Assembly (NCBI GenBank): GCA_963732595.1
Contig: CAVSZZ010000001.1
Coordinates: 1-64,000 of the forward strand
DNA: 64,000 nucleotides
Source: JAFGXF01 sp963732595
Lineage (GTDB): Bacteria; Chloroflexota; Anaerolineae; Anaerolineales; Anaerolineaceae
Direction: 5' to 3'
Below the pieces are notes generated by a model, which was not told where the DNA came from, did no database searches, and saw only the letters and a list, made by a program, of their open reading frames with translations. The stretch's first letter is position 1; each line of letters opens with the position of its first letter. Below are positions 55,491-63,952 of the stretch, piece by piece. A program made the translations under genes and the position numbers.

Positions 55491-56017
55491 GTCTCTCCCG
55501 CAATCGGGTTGACCTGGAACGTGCCCGGCGTGCTTATGATGCCGGCCGCGAACGGCGCATGCGCACCGGCGGCAAGGTCACACTGCGCGCCACCGCCAAA
55601 TTGATCGAGAATACCTACCTGGAAGGGCGGATCGGCAAGTTCCATTTTGCCAGCGACGAGCCGCCCGAGCGCGGCGGGGATGATCGCGCCGCCAGTCCCC
55701 TGGAGCACTTCCTGATGGGTGCGGCCTTCTGCTTCCTCAGCCAGGTGGCGCAGTTCGCGCCGATTTATAACGTTGAGATCGAGGATGCGGATGTCGACCT
55801 GCGCGTTGAGTTCGACGATGCCGAGAAACACGGCCTGCCGGGTCCCGGGGCAGCCTTCACCAATGTGGTTTACAAGATCAAGATCAGGAGCTCCTCACCG
55901 GAGGAACAGGTCGCGAAGCTGGTGACGCATGCCGAACGCGGCTGCCACACGGCCCAATCGTTCCGTGTCGCTGTGCCGGTCACGGTCGAGAGCGAGATCA
56001 TCACCCCCGATCAATAA
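55487..56017 (+). CDS. OsmC-family protein
   Basis: 176 residues. The OsmC fold is seen from GGDDRAASPLEHFLMGAAFCFLSQVAQFA with one conserved Cys, and the C-terminal AERGCHTAQSFRVAVPV with the second. OsmC and Ohr proteins reduce organic hydroperoxides with a Cys pair. Ends just before the convergent typA terminator. Confidence 0.83.
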   Translation: MSLSRNRVDLERARRAYDAGRERRMRTGGKVTLRATAKLIENTYLEGRIGKFHFASDEPPERGGDDRAASPLEHFLMGAAFCFLSQVAQFAPIYNVEIEDADVDLRVEFDDAEKHGLPGPGAAFTNVVYKIKIRSSSPEEQVAKLVTHAERGCHTAQSFRVAVPVTVESEIITPDQ

Positions 56018-56049
56018 TAAAAAAAGCGCTGGATCATTGCTCCAGCGCT
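56013..56049 (-). terminator. typA terminator with the stop codon in its loop
   Basis: On the minus strand AGCGCTGGA and TCCAGCGCT form a 9-bp stem; the typA TGA (56034-56036) lies in the 7-nt loop, and TTTTTTATTATT follows the stem. Confidence 0.85.
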
Positions 56050-57895
56050 GCTTCCTTCGCGTCTTTGGTCATTTTGCCGCGATCCTCTGAATTGAGGATC
56101 CGTTTCCGAATGCGATAAGCCTTCGGGGTGACTTCCAACAGTTCATCTTCCGCCAGGTATTCGATCGCTTCATCCAGGCTCATCTGCCGAGGCGTTTCCA
56201 GGCGGATCTCGATATCCTTGTTGGACGAGCGCATATTGGTCAGGTGTTTCTTCTTGCAGACATTCAAGGTCAGGTCACCCGGTCGTGAGTACTCACCGAC
56301 CACCATGCCCTCGTAAACCTCCACACCCGCTCCCATGAACAGGACGCCGCGTTCCTCGGCATTCTTCAAGCCGTAGGTGCTGGTCAGACCTGCTTCCCAG
56401 GCGACCAGGGATCCATTCGAGCGCGTGACGACCGGACCACTCATTTCGTCATAGCCATGGAAGAGCGTGTTCATCACACCCGTACCCGCGTGTGGCTGTC
56501 AGGAACTGGTAGCGGAAACCCAGCATGCCGCGCACCGGAACCACGTAGGACAGGCGCACGTGCCCGTCCTTGGTATCCTGCATCTCGAGCATCTGCCCGC
56601 GCCGTCCGCCCAGCATCTCGATCACCGGTCCCGACCGTTTCGGGGCTGGTCTCGATGTAGACTTCTTCGTAGGGTTCGAGCATTGCCCCATCTTCACTCT
56701 CGTGGAAGATCACTTCAGGGCGCGAGACCTGGAATTCATAGCCTTCGCGCCGCATGGTTTCGATCAGGATGGCCAGGTGCAGTTCGCCGCGTCCCGAGAC
56801 CACCAGCGCATCGGTGGATTCTGTTTCTTCCACCCGCAAAGCCACATTCGAGCGCAATTCGTTGAAAAGCCGTTCGCGCAGTTTATTGGAGGTGCCCCAC
56901 TTGCCTTCCCGTCCGGCAAAGGGTGAAGTGTTGATGCTGAAGGTCATGCGAACGGTGGGCTCTTCGACATGGATTGGCGGCAGGGCGACCGGATTTTCCG
57001 GGTCGGCCAGTGTTTCACCGATGCCGATGCCCTCCAGGCCGGCCAGGGCGATGATCTCGCCTGCGCTGGCTTCTTCGACCTCGACCCGCTGCAGCCCCTG
57101 GTGGACATACAGGTAGCGGGCGCGTTCGGGTAGGTTCTTCCCATCGGTGGTCAGGCGGGCCAGCGGTTGTCCGGCGATGATCCTGCCGGCTGTGATGCGG
57201 CCGAGGGCGGTCACACCGCGATAATCATCATAACCCAGCGTGGTCACCAGCATCTGGAAGGGTGCATCCGCATCCACTTTCGGTGCCGGGATGTGGTCCA
57301 GGATCGTCTTGAAAAGCGGCTGCAGGTCCGGTCCAAGTTCAGGGGTCAAACCCGCCTGGGCACTGGTTGCCTGGGCATAGATGACCGGGAAATCCGCCTG
57401 CTCGTCGGTCGCGCCCAGTTCGATGAACAGGTCAAAGGTATCGTTCAGAACCCGGTCGGGTTCGGCATCCTTGCGGTCGACTTTGTTGATCACCACCACC
57501 GCTTTGTGGCCCATCTCGAGGGCTTTCTTTAGGACGAAACGGGTCTGCGGCATGGGCCCTTCGGCTGCATCCACCAGCAGCAGGACACCATCCACCATGT
57601 TCATGACGCGTTCCACCTCGCCGCCAAAATCGGCATGCCCGGGGGTGTCGACGATATTGATCTTGACCTGCTGTTGGGTCTCCTCATCCCAGATCGAGAT
57701 GGCCGTATTCTTGGCCAGGATGGTGATGCCGCGTTCGCGCTCCAGGTCGTTGGAATCCATCACACGCTCGGCCACCTGCTGGTTCTCACGGAAGGTGTTG
57801 GCCTGGCGCAGCAGCCCATCCACCAGCGTGGTCTTGCCGTGGTCGACATGGGCGATGATGGCGATATTACGGAGGTCAGTTCTTTCTGTTAGCAT
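56034..57895 (-). CDS. typA: Ribosome-associated GTPase TypA/BipA (indels)
   Basis: About 615 residues. G1 is IIAHVDHGKTTLVDGLL, then RERGITILAKN, G3 VDTPGHADFGGEVERV and G4 VINKVDRKDAEP. The domain II, III and V regions follow. TypA C-terminal features are RGMLGFRYQFLT and the loop GLKNAEERGVLFMGAG. Start at 57893-57895 has AAGGAA before it. The frame shifts near 56640 and near 56490. BipA helps 50S assembly under cold and other stress. Confidence 0.92.
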
Positions 57896-58061
57896 AAGTT
57901 CCTTCTGAATTAAAAAACCCGGCCATGGGCCGAGGCAGTCGTCCGGCGAACAGTGCGGAATGATATCAGGAAGTGCGCTTTTTGGGTAGAGGTGATCTTT
58001 GGGTATATCCATCAAGGCTGGAATGGGTTAAAATGGGTCATCCCGTCACCGGAGATATCCC

Positions 58062-58970
58062 ATGGTAGCACAGGTCATCTTAAATCCCTATTCCAATCGC
58101 TGGCAGGCACGTGAGAAGTGGACCCTGGTCGAGGAGGAATTGAACAAGTCCGGCATCAAATTCGAGCTGGCCATGTCCCGTCACCCCGGCGGGCATGTGA
58201 GCGAGCTGGCCACCGAAGCCGTCCAGCGGGAATATTCACCCATCATCGTGGCCGGCGGGGACGGCACGATCGGCGAGGTGATCAACGGTTTGGCACGGGG
58301 TTCCCGCGACAGCCGCATCCCGCTCGGACCGGTCGGGTTCATACCGCTGGGGACCGCCAATGACCTGGTGCACAATCTCAAGCTGCCGACCGATCTCCGT
58401 GAGGCGGTGGCAGTTATTAAAGCCGGGAAAACCAGCAAGCTGGATGTCTGCCAGGTTAATACCCGCCTGTTCGTCAACAATTCCGCCATCGGGCTGGAAC
58501 CGACCGTGACGCTCATCCAGCAAGAGATGAAGCAAGCCAAGGGCATCGTGCGCTACCTGCTGGCCACGCTGCGTGCCATCAATCGCAATCCCAGCTGGCA
58601 GGCCCGCCTGGATTGGGACGGTGGCCATTATGAAGGACCCATCTCCCTGGTGACGGTCGGCAACGGTGCAGTCACCGGTGGCATGTTCTATATGACCCCG
58701 CATGCCGACCCCTGCGATGGCAAGCTGACCTTCGTGCATGCCTACCGCAAGACCCGCTGGGAAATGTTGAAGACCCTGCCGCGCACCATGAAACCCGCGG
58801 ATGGCAGCTATGTCGAACTGCCGGGTGTCCACGAGATCCACTCCAGATGGTTGAAGATCAAGCTGGATACACCCTCCCCGGCGCACTGCGATGGCGAAAT
58901 TTTTGATGAAGCGATCAAAGAGCTCGATTACCGCGTTCACCCCGGGAAGCTGATGTACTTCTCCAATTGA
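58062..58970 (+). CDS. YegS/DagK-type lipid kinase
   Basis: 302 residues of the diacylglycerol kinase catalytic family. Motifs: VAGGDGTIGEVINGLA, IPLGTANDLVHNLKL and HCDGEIFD in the C-terminal region. Cytoplasmic; acts on membrane diacylglycerol or related lipids. GGAG precedes the ATG and a TAAAAT at 58029 may be its -10. The stop overlaps the MBL hydrolase start (TGATG). Confidence 0.9.
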   Translation: MVAQVILNPYSNRWQAREKWTLVEEELNKSGIKFELAMSRHPGGHVSELATEAVQREYSPIIVAGGDGTIGEVINGLARGSRDSRIPLGPVGFIPLGTANDLVHNLKLPTDLREAVAVIKAGKTSKLDVCQVNTRLFVNNSAIGLEPTVTLIQQEMKQAKGIVRYLLATLRAINRNPSWQARLDWDGGHYEGPISLVTVGNGAVTGGMFYMTPHADPCDGKLTFVHAYRKTRWEMLKTLPRTMKPADGSYVELPGVHEIHSRWLKIKLDTPSPAHCDGEIFDEAIKELDYRVHPGKLMYFSN

Positions 58971-59635
58971 TGCTCCAGATCAAGTCGATCCAGGTCCCTC
59001 TTCCCCACGGGATGGGCACGGTTAACACCTACCTGCTCATCCATAAAGCCAGTATCATCCTGATCGACAGCGGCAGCTCGAATGCGCGTCGGTACCTGAT
59101 GGATGAGTTGGCTGCCGCGGGTTGTGAACTGGGCGGTCTTAAACTGGTGATCCTGACCCATGGTGATTTCGACCACAGCGGGAATGCCGCCTATCTGCAG
59201 CGGGAATATGGGCTTCCGGTGGCGATGCACGCGGAGGATGCCGGAATGGTGTTACGCGGGGACATGTTCGTCAACCGCAAGCAGCCCAACTGGCTGGTGC
59301 GCAAGGTCATACCGCTGGCCACCGGCTTCAGCCGGAAGGAACGCTTCACCCCGGACCTCCTGGTGGAGGATGGCTTCGACCTGTCGAAATATGGCATCCA
59401 GGCCAAAGTATTGTCCATTCCCGGCCATTCCCTGGGGTCGATCGGGGTCCTGACCCGGGAGGGCGACCTGTTCTGCGGAGATCTGTTTGAAAACCAGGCG
59501 AAGCCGGCGCTCAATTCCATCATGGATGATAAGCCCGCCGCCGAAAGCAGCCTGTCGCGCCTGCGCACCCTGGATATCCGCAAGGTTTATCCTGGACACG
59601 GGGATGCGTTTGAGATGGCAGCGTTAGATCATTGA
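58970..59635 (+). CDS. MBL-fold metallo-hydrolase
   Basis: 222 residues. The metal motif reads LTHGDFDHSGN, the HxDxDH variant of the canonical HxHxDH; SIPGHSLGSI and YPGHGD provide further ligands. This matches the YflN/glyoxalase-II-like group. Start at 58970 overlaps the lipid kinase stop by one base. Likely a thioesterase or lactonase; substrate unknown. Confidence 0.85.
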   Translation: MLQIKSIQVPLPHGMGTVNTYLLIHKASIILIDSGSSNARRYLMDELAAAGCELGGLKLVILTHGDFDHSGNAAYLQREYGLPVAMHAEDAGMVLRGDMFVNRKQPNWLVRKVIPLATGFSRKERFTPDLLVEDGFDLSKYGIQAKVLSIPGHSLGSIGVLTREGDLFCGDLFENQAKPALNSIMDDKPAAESSLSRLRTLDIRKVYPGHGDAFEMAALDH

Positions 59636-59717
59636 CTAAGGACCATTAAATCGTCAGTCCACACGTTCCGGGGACACGAAACCGCCATCGCCTTGATTTT
59701 CTAATTGAGTGGAAACG

Positions 59718-59726
59718 TGGTATACT
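59718..59726 (+). promoter_or_regulatory. Extended -10 promoter of the RRM gene
   Basis: TGG-TATACT, with an 80-base leader to the ATG at 59807. Confidence 0.55.
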
Positions 59727-59759
59727 AATTCTGCAGATTAATCGGATTGAAGGTATGCA

Positions 59760-59797
59760 CCGCCGGGCACAGTCTGGCGGCTTTCGTTTTATTTTAT
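59760..59797 (+). promoter_or_regulatory. Attenuator-like hairpin in the RRM gene leader
   Basis: CCGCC and GGCGG pair, extended by G-T, G-C, G-T and C-G to a 9-bp stem with a 3-nt loop. The stem is followed by CTTTCGTTTTATTTTAT. It looks like a terminator but sits before the gene; it may control read-through. Confidence 0.6.
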
Positions 59798-59806
59798 AAG
59801 GATGAT

Positions 59807-60079
59807 ATGGAAACCAAAATTTATGTCGGTAATTTACCTTACAGCGCCACTGAAGATAGTCTCACGACCCTCTTCACCGAAGCTGGTGAGGTCGTCTCGG
59901 TTGCTTTGATCAAGGACCGTGACACTGGCCAATCAAAAGGCTTTGCGTTCGTCGAAATGAAGAACCAGGAAGCCATGGAAGCAGCCATCAAGCAATTCAA
60001 TGGTTATATGTTGGAAGAGCGCGCTTTGAAAGTCAACATCGCAAAACCGCGCGAAGACAGGCCACGCGGCCGGTTTTAG
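59807..60079 (+). CDS. Single-RRM RNA-binding protein
   Basis: 90 residues. RNP2 is KIYVGNLPY and RNP1 is KGFAFVEM, with a short Arg-rich tail (REDRPRGRF). It resembles the cold-inducible Rbp proteins of cyanobacteria and the similar chloroflexi proteins. Start at 59807 has AAGG 6 bases upstream. The leader holds a terminator-like hairpin that suggests regulation by read-through. Confidence 0.9.
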   Translation: METKIYVGNLPYSATEDSLTTLFTEAGEVVSVALIKDRDTGQSKGFAFVEMKNQEAMEAAIKQFNGYMLEERALKVNIAKPREDRPRGRF

Positions 60080-60175
60080 TTCTTTCACGTCACTCACTTG
60101 AAGTGACGCGAAGTACCCGAGCTTAGGGTACACAATCTCAGCAAGACTCCGCCTTTTATCTCGAATCTGTAGAGG

Positions 60176-60203
60176 ATCCCCCCTAACCGGGGGATTCTTT
60201 TTT
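60176..60203 (+). terminator. Terminator after the RRM gene
   Basis: ATCCCCC and GGGGGAT with a 6-nt loop, followed by TTCTTTTTT. It sits about 97 bases after the stop. Confidence 0.75.
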
Positions 60204-60233
60204 CCTCCGGTTGGGCCGACCTTCGGGTCGGCC

Positions 60234-60410
60234 CTCCGGAGGACGCAGCGCGCAACGCGCGCAGTGTACCCGGGGAATACGCACACTCTTCGCTGCTCCG
60301 GAGGACGCAGCGCGCAACGCGCGCAGTGTACCCGGGGAATACGCACACTCTTCGCTGCTCAGGAGGACACAGCGCGGAGCGCGCAACGCGCGCAGTGCCC
60401 CCCGGTGAAC
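60234..60410. repeat. 62-bp GC-rich tandem repeat, three copies
   Basis: Starts at 60234, 60296 and 60358 give a strict 62-bp period. Each contains GGACGCAGCGCGCAACGCGCGC and the first two share TACCCGGGGAATACGCACAC. The first two copies are almost identical; the third has an insertion and diverges. No protein-coding sense is apparent. Confidence 0.8.
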
Positions 60411-61430
60411 CGACCCATTAAGCCCCCGTACTTTGGGGGTTCGGGTCGGCCCTCCGGAGGACGCCTAGCCGACAGGCTAAGGCGCCCCCCCCGTGTGCGG
60501 CAATCTACGGATTGCCGCTTCCGAGGTTGCGGAGCAACCGAAGGACACAGAGTGCAGGGGTACGCTCCCCAGGTCGCACCGCGACCTGGGGACGCAGAGC
60601 GCGACGAGCCCTTTGGCTTCCTCTGGGAGATGGCGAGCAGGCGCCGACAACCTCTCCTTCCTCTGGAGGGAGAGGATCAAGCTAATAAAGTAATAATACT
60701 AATTTCCTCGCCCCCGAGGAAACGTAGTGGTCAAAAGATTTACCACGCTGGCATCTGACGAGGAGAGGCTTGGACTATGATGTACTTTATTGAGACCAAT
60801 GTGCATGCAGTTCCCGATCCTCCCCCCGTCCTCTGACGGGGGGAGGCGGAATCCAGGCGTAGTATATGCCTTCGTTTTTCAATTATGCAAATGGGTTCAA
60901 TGCTACTCATTATTTCCTGAGGAGAGGGGAATTACCCAGAAGCACACCTCCCTCACCACTGAAACACATGTCAGCGGCCTATTATCGATCATTTCGAATG
61001 CCGAATAATCAGTCCTGGATCGAGCATTGCCTCTCCCTCCCATTAGAAAATGGGAGGGAGAGGATCAATTATCCACGGATGTTAATATGTTGTTGTGTCT
61101 TCTTATCAGTGTGTCACACGCCGAAGGCGTCCACATGAAAGCAACCGAAGGACACAGAGTGCCGAGGAATGCCGTGCCTATCAGGCACAGGCTCCAATGC
61201 GAGCAGGTGCTTCGGCAGCACAGCGCCTGATAGGCGCTGTGTCCCTCCGAACGTCGCTTTGAGAAGCTCCGCACCGGAGTGAAGGCAGCCCCGCGGTCTC
61301 TCGAGCTCCCTCTGGGAGACGGGATACTCCGCGCTCAATGAGCGCTGAGTCCCTCGGAGGTGCGCTCTTTGGAGCGCCCCACCCGAGGGAAAGGCCAGAA
61401 TCTTGGGATTGATCTGTGGGGTGGCTTAGC
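60411..61430. repeat. Non-coding repeat region with composite-hairpin copy
   Basis: No gene is evident. 60650-60675 holds a small CTCTCC hairpin. 60818-61080 is a copy of the composite repeat seen at 43.1-43.3 kb: the gamma stem CCTCCCCCCGTC / GACGGGGGGAGG, GGCGGAATCCAGGCGTAGT, CCTGAGGAGAGGGG, and a perfect beta-type stem CTCTCCCTCCCATT / AATGGGAGGGAGAG at about 61030-61062. 61140-61400 holds further short hairpins such as CACAGCGCCT-GAT-AGGCGCTGTG at 61219-61241 and GTGCCT-ATC-AGGCAC at 61174-61188. Confidence 0.7.
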
Positions 61431-62369
61431 TCACACCCCGGATAACCGCACCGTGGTCGCCGCTCCCCAGCTGCTGGTGCAGCGCTTGTTACCCGGCCGG
61501 TGCGCATCCAGCCGCAGGCGTCCGAATTCCCGGTGCCACCAGCCGGTCGGAACCAGGTCGGTTTTGACTTCCTGGACATATTTCACATATTGACCCAGCA
61601 GCCATAAAGCGTTGTTGTCCTCCCGGTCGTGGCTGATCTCGTGTGAGGCCACCAGGCGCGTCAGGAATTCAATGCTAAAATCTTCGATCGTTTTTCCCGT
61701 TTCACCAAGGTAGTTATCTGTCTGCAACATTTCCAGATATTCGCGCGGAGATAGGCCGATCTCCAATTGCGGCCGGCCTGCCAGTCTGAGCCCCTGGCCT
61801 TGCGCCGGCCGGATGGGTTGGTTTTCCACCAGCCCGATCGACCAGCCCGGGAGTGCGCAGAACCGGCTGTCCTGGATGACCTGCAATTTCGTTTTCCCCC
61901 CATGCCCGCTCGAAAAATCCTTCGGGAAATAAACCGTCTCATCCGTATCCAGCATCAGACTTAAAGTATCCCAGATCCAGATCGTTTTATCGGCGTTGAC
62001 CCGCACCGGGATCAAAGGATCGGAATTGGAACTGCGGGTTTGATACGTTTTGCCTTCCGCTGCATGTTTTAGCAGGGCAGCTTTCATTTGCTCGATCAGC
62101 AGTGGGATGGCCATTGCCACGGGAGTCATTTCCAGGCGATCGAACCCTTGCGGAACTTTTATGGCCACGAGTTCACTATTACGGGTAAATACCTCAAGGA
62201 CCTGTTCGAGGGTTGGCAGCGGATATTCCTTGCCGTCGATCCCGAGCACCCCATTGCCATTTGACTTGGGAAGATACGCCAGGACGCCGGTCCGTTTCAA
62301 CGTGGAAACACAACGTGTGTATTCCTTTTTAACAGAAAACTTGGATGCGATCGTTGCGCTTGCGACCAT
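61431..62369 (-). CDS. Hypothetical protein
   Basis: 312 residues. I do not recognise a family. The N-terminus (ASKFSVKKEYTRCVSTLKRTGVLAYLPKSNGNG) could be a small DNA-binding helix bundle. The middle part has IWDTLSLMLDTDETVYFPKDFS. A C-terminal portion contains FLTRLVASHEISHDREDNNALWLLGQYVKYVQEV, with HEISHDRED resembling a metal-site pattern without an HExxH match. The last 30 residues enter repeat-rich DNA and may not be native. Divergent from the membrane gene next to it. Confidence 0.55.
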   Translation of the reverse strand: MVASATIASKFSVKKEYTRCVSTLKRTGVLAYLPKSNGNGVLGIDGKEYPLPTLEQVLEVFTRNSELVAIKVPQGFDRLEMTPVAMAIPLLIEQMKAALLKHAAEGKTYQTRSSNSDPLIPVRVNADKTIWIWDTLSLMLDTDETVYFPKDFSSGHGGKTKLQVIQDSRFCALPGWSIGLVENQPIRPAQGQGLRLAGRPQLEIGLSPREYLEMLQTDNYLGETGKTIEDFSIEFLTRLVASHEISHDREDNNALWLLGQYVKYVQEVKTDLVPTGWWHREFGRLRLDAHRPGNKRCTSSWGAATTVRLSGV

Positions 62370-62487
62370 ACCTTATCATACCACCCGCGCTCGCTTTTTC
62401 CCGTATCGTAAAATAGACGTCTCTCCCTGGTTGCACTTTCAAAGTTTTCATTATAGAATCAACTATCATGTCCGGGAGAGGAAAATC

Positions 62488-63024
62488 ATGAATGCAATAC
62501 TTGACTTCATCAGGAACAATCCGGTGGACGTCGTGGCAACCTTCATCGCCTTCCTGGCGCTCATCCTGACCATCTGGGAAGGCCTGGAAAACCGGCGCAA
62601 CAACCGCCTGTCGACCCAGCCGATCCTCAGCATCCTCGAAAAATGGGATGAGACCGGCTACCTCTATAAACTGCTTCTTTCGAATGACGGGTTCGGGCCA
62701 GCCATCATCGATAACATCGTCTACAATTTCGCCTCAACGGTTTATCGGGAGGAGGAGATCCAGAAGCTGATGGATACCCTGATCGTCAACAAGGACCTGG
62801 TCAAGGGCAGCTGGGGTTATCTCTATCGCGGCGCCTCGATCCTGCCGAACCGGGAGCAGGATCTGATCGGATTTGAATATCTCAAAAAGCCCAACCGGCT
62901 GGTTGACGTCGAAAAGACCGAGATCGGTGACACCGTGACCAATATCGGCCTGGTGACGATCGAAGTGACCTACAGGTCCATCTTCAACAAGCGATTCGTG
63001 AAGAAGGTGACATTGGGCCGGTAA
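62488..63024 (+). CDS. Hypothetical single-pass membrane protein
   Basis: 178 residues. One membrane helix near the N-terminus (VVATFIAFLALILTIWEGLE) and a soluble C-terminal domain with LLLSNDGFGPAIIDNIVYNF. GGGAGAGG precedes the ATG at 62488. A longer open frame upstream overlaps the antisense gene and is rejected. The beta-rich soluble part is like small domains found near phage or defence genes, but no family can be named. Confidence 0.6.
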   Translation: MNAILDFIRNNPVDVVATFIAFLALILTIWEGLENRRNNRLSTQPILSILEKWDETGYLYKLLLSNDGFGPAIIDNIVYNFASTVYREEEIQKLMDTLIVNKDLVKGSWGYLYRGASILPNREQDLIGFEYLKKPNRLVDVEKTEIGDTVTNIGLVTIEVTYRSIFNKRFVKKVTLGR

Positions 63025-63310
63025 TTCATAACGGCGAGTCGTTGCGGGAGACAAATCATCCGGTATTGCCGGTTCTTCTCGCTGCGAAGGCACAGGCATC
63101 CCCCTCCACCTTACAATAAATGGTCCCCAAACCTTTCAGAGTTGTAAGGTCATTTTTGCCTATCCATGGTTATAATATAGACAATCTAGTGGGTATTGTT
63201 TCCGTGTTTTAGCAGCTTTACATCACAGACAATTAATAAGGGGATCATTGATTCGTCATGTTTCAAGCCTATTCAAGTCCATTAATAGAAAGTAACCAAG
63301 GGAGGTAAGC

Positions 63311-63832
63311 ATGCGCGCACCTAACCGTGTCACAGGTCTGGCTTTACGGGATGGCAAGGTTTTACTCATCCATCGTTTTCGCAATGAGAGTGATTTCTGG
63401 GTGTTCCCAGGCGGATCGGTCGAGGATGGGGATGATCCCGACCAGACGATCCGGCGGATTATGCAGGTCACGACCGGCTTAAGGCTGACATCCTGCCTGC
63501 GCTTGTTCGATGAATACGATGAACATGCCTTCACCTGGTACTACTACGCCTGCGATTTGGAAGCGGGCGATCCGCTGCTGGGTGGGCCGGATGCGGAATC
63601 TCAAACGCCGAGCAATCGATTCGTGTTCGAATGGGTCGACCCGGGTCAGATCGCCAGCCTTAATGTGTATCCGCTGCCGGATCGCTTGCTCGAAGTCATC
63701 CGAACCAATACCGGTTCCGTGGGCGGTATGTCCTATTCGGAAAGCCGCGTGGTGCCGGTTGCTGATAGTGATCTGGAATTGATGAACCAGAGCCGGTTGA
63801 TGCCGTTAATGAAAAACGTGTGGAGTCAGTGA
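63311..63832 (+). CDS. Nudix-fold protein lacking catalytic glutamates
   Basis: 173 residues. The fold is clear (VTGLALRDGKVLLIHRF, WVFPGGSVEDGDDPDQ). The Nudix box normally reads GX5EX7REUXEEXGU; here the region is GDDPDQTIRRIMQVTTGL, so the E of RE is Ile and the EE pair is Val-Thr. GGGAGG lies before the ATG. It may be a non-catalytic binding protein or regulator. The gap 63025-63310 before it shows only a TATAAT at 63171-63176 and no gene. Confidence 0.78.
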   Translation: MRAPNRVTGLALRDGKVLLIHRFRNESDFWVFPGGSVEDGDDPDQTIRRIMQVTTGLRLTSCLRLFDEYDEHAFTWYYYACDLEAGDPLLGGPDAESQTPSNRFVFEWVDPGQIASLNVYPLPDRLLEVIRTNTGSVGGMSYSESRVVPVADSDLELMNQSRLMPLMKNVWSQ

Positions 63833-63858
63833 CCGCCACAGCTTAGTGGCTCTGACTC
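63823..63858 (+). terminator. Terminator after the Nudix gene
   Basis: GAGTCAG and CTGACTC with an inner GCCAC / GTGGC stem, overlapping the stop codon, then a T-rich CTTCTTCTCCTTTT. Confidence 0.6.
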
Positions 63859-63900
63859 CCGGTCTTCTTCTCCTTTTATCGATTGTGAACATGGGGGGAT

Positions 63901-63932
63901 ACCGCCCTGGATAACCGAGCATCCAGGGCGGT
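63901..63932. repeat. Perfect 12-bp hairpin
   Basis: ACCGCCCTGGAT and ATCCAGGGCGGT with an 8-nt loop and no T tract. Possibly a second terminator or a repeat element. Confidence 0.6.
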
Positions 63933-63952
63933 AAACATTTCAGGGAGCCCGT

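Noticed and set aside
60234..60410. Possible CRISPR array from the 62-bp repeats
   Set aside because: Units are contiguous with no unique spacers, the number is three, and no cas genes are present.
62050..62487. Long N-terminal extension of the membrane protein
   Set aside because: It is antisense to the 312-residue gene, and a good ribosome site precedes ATG 62488.
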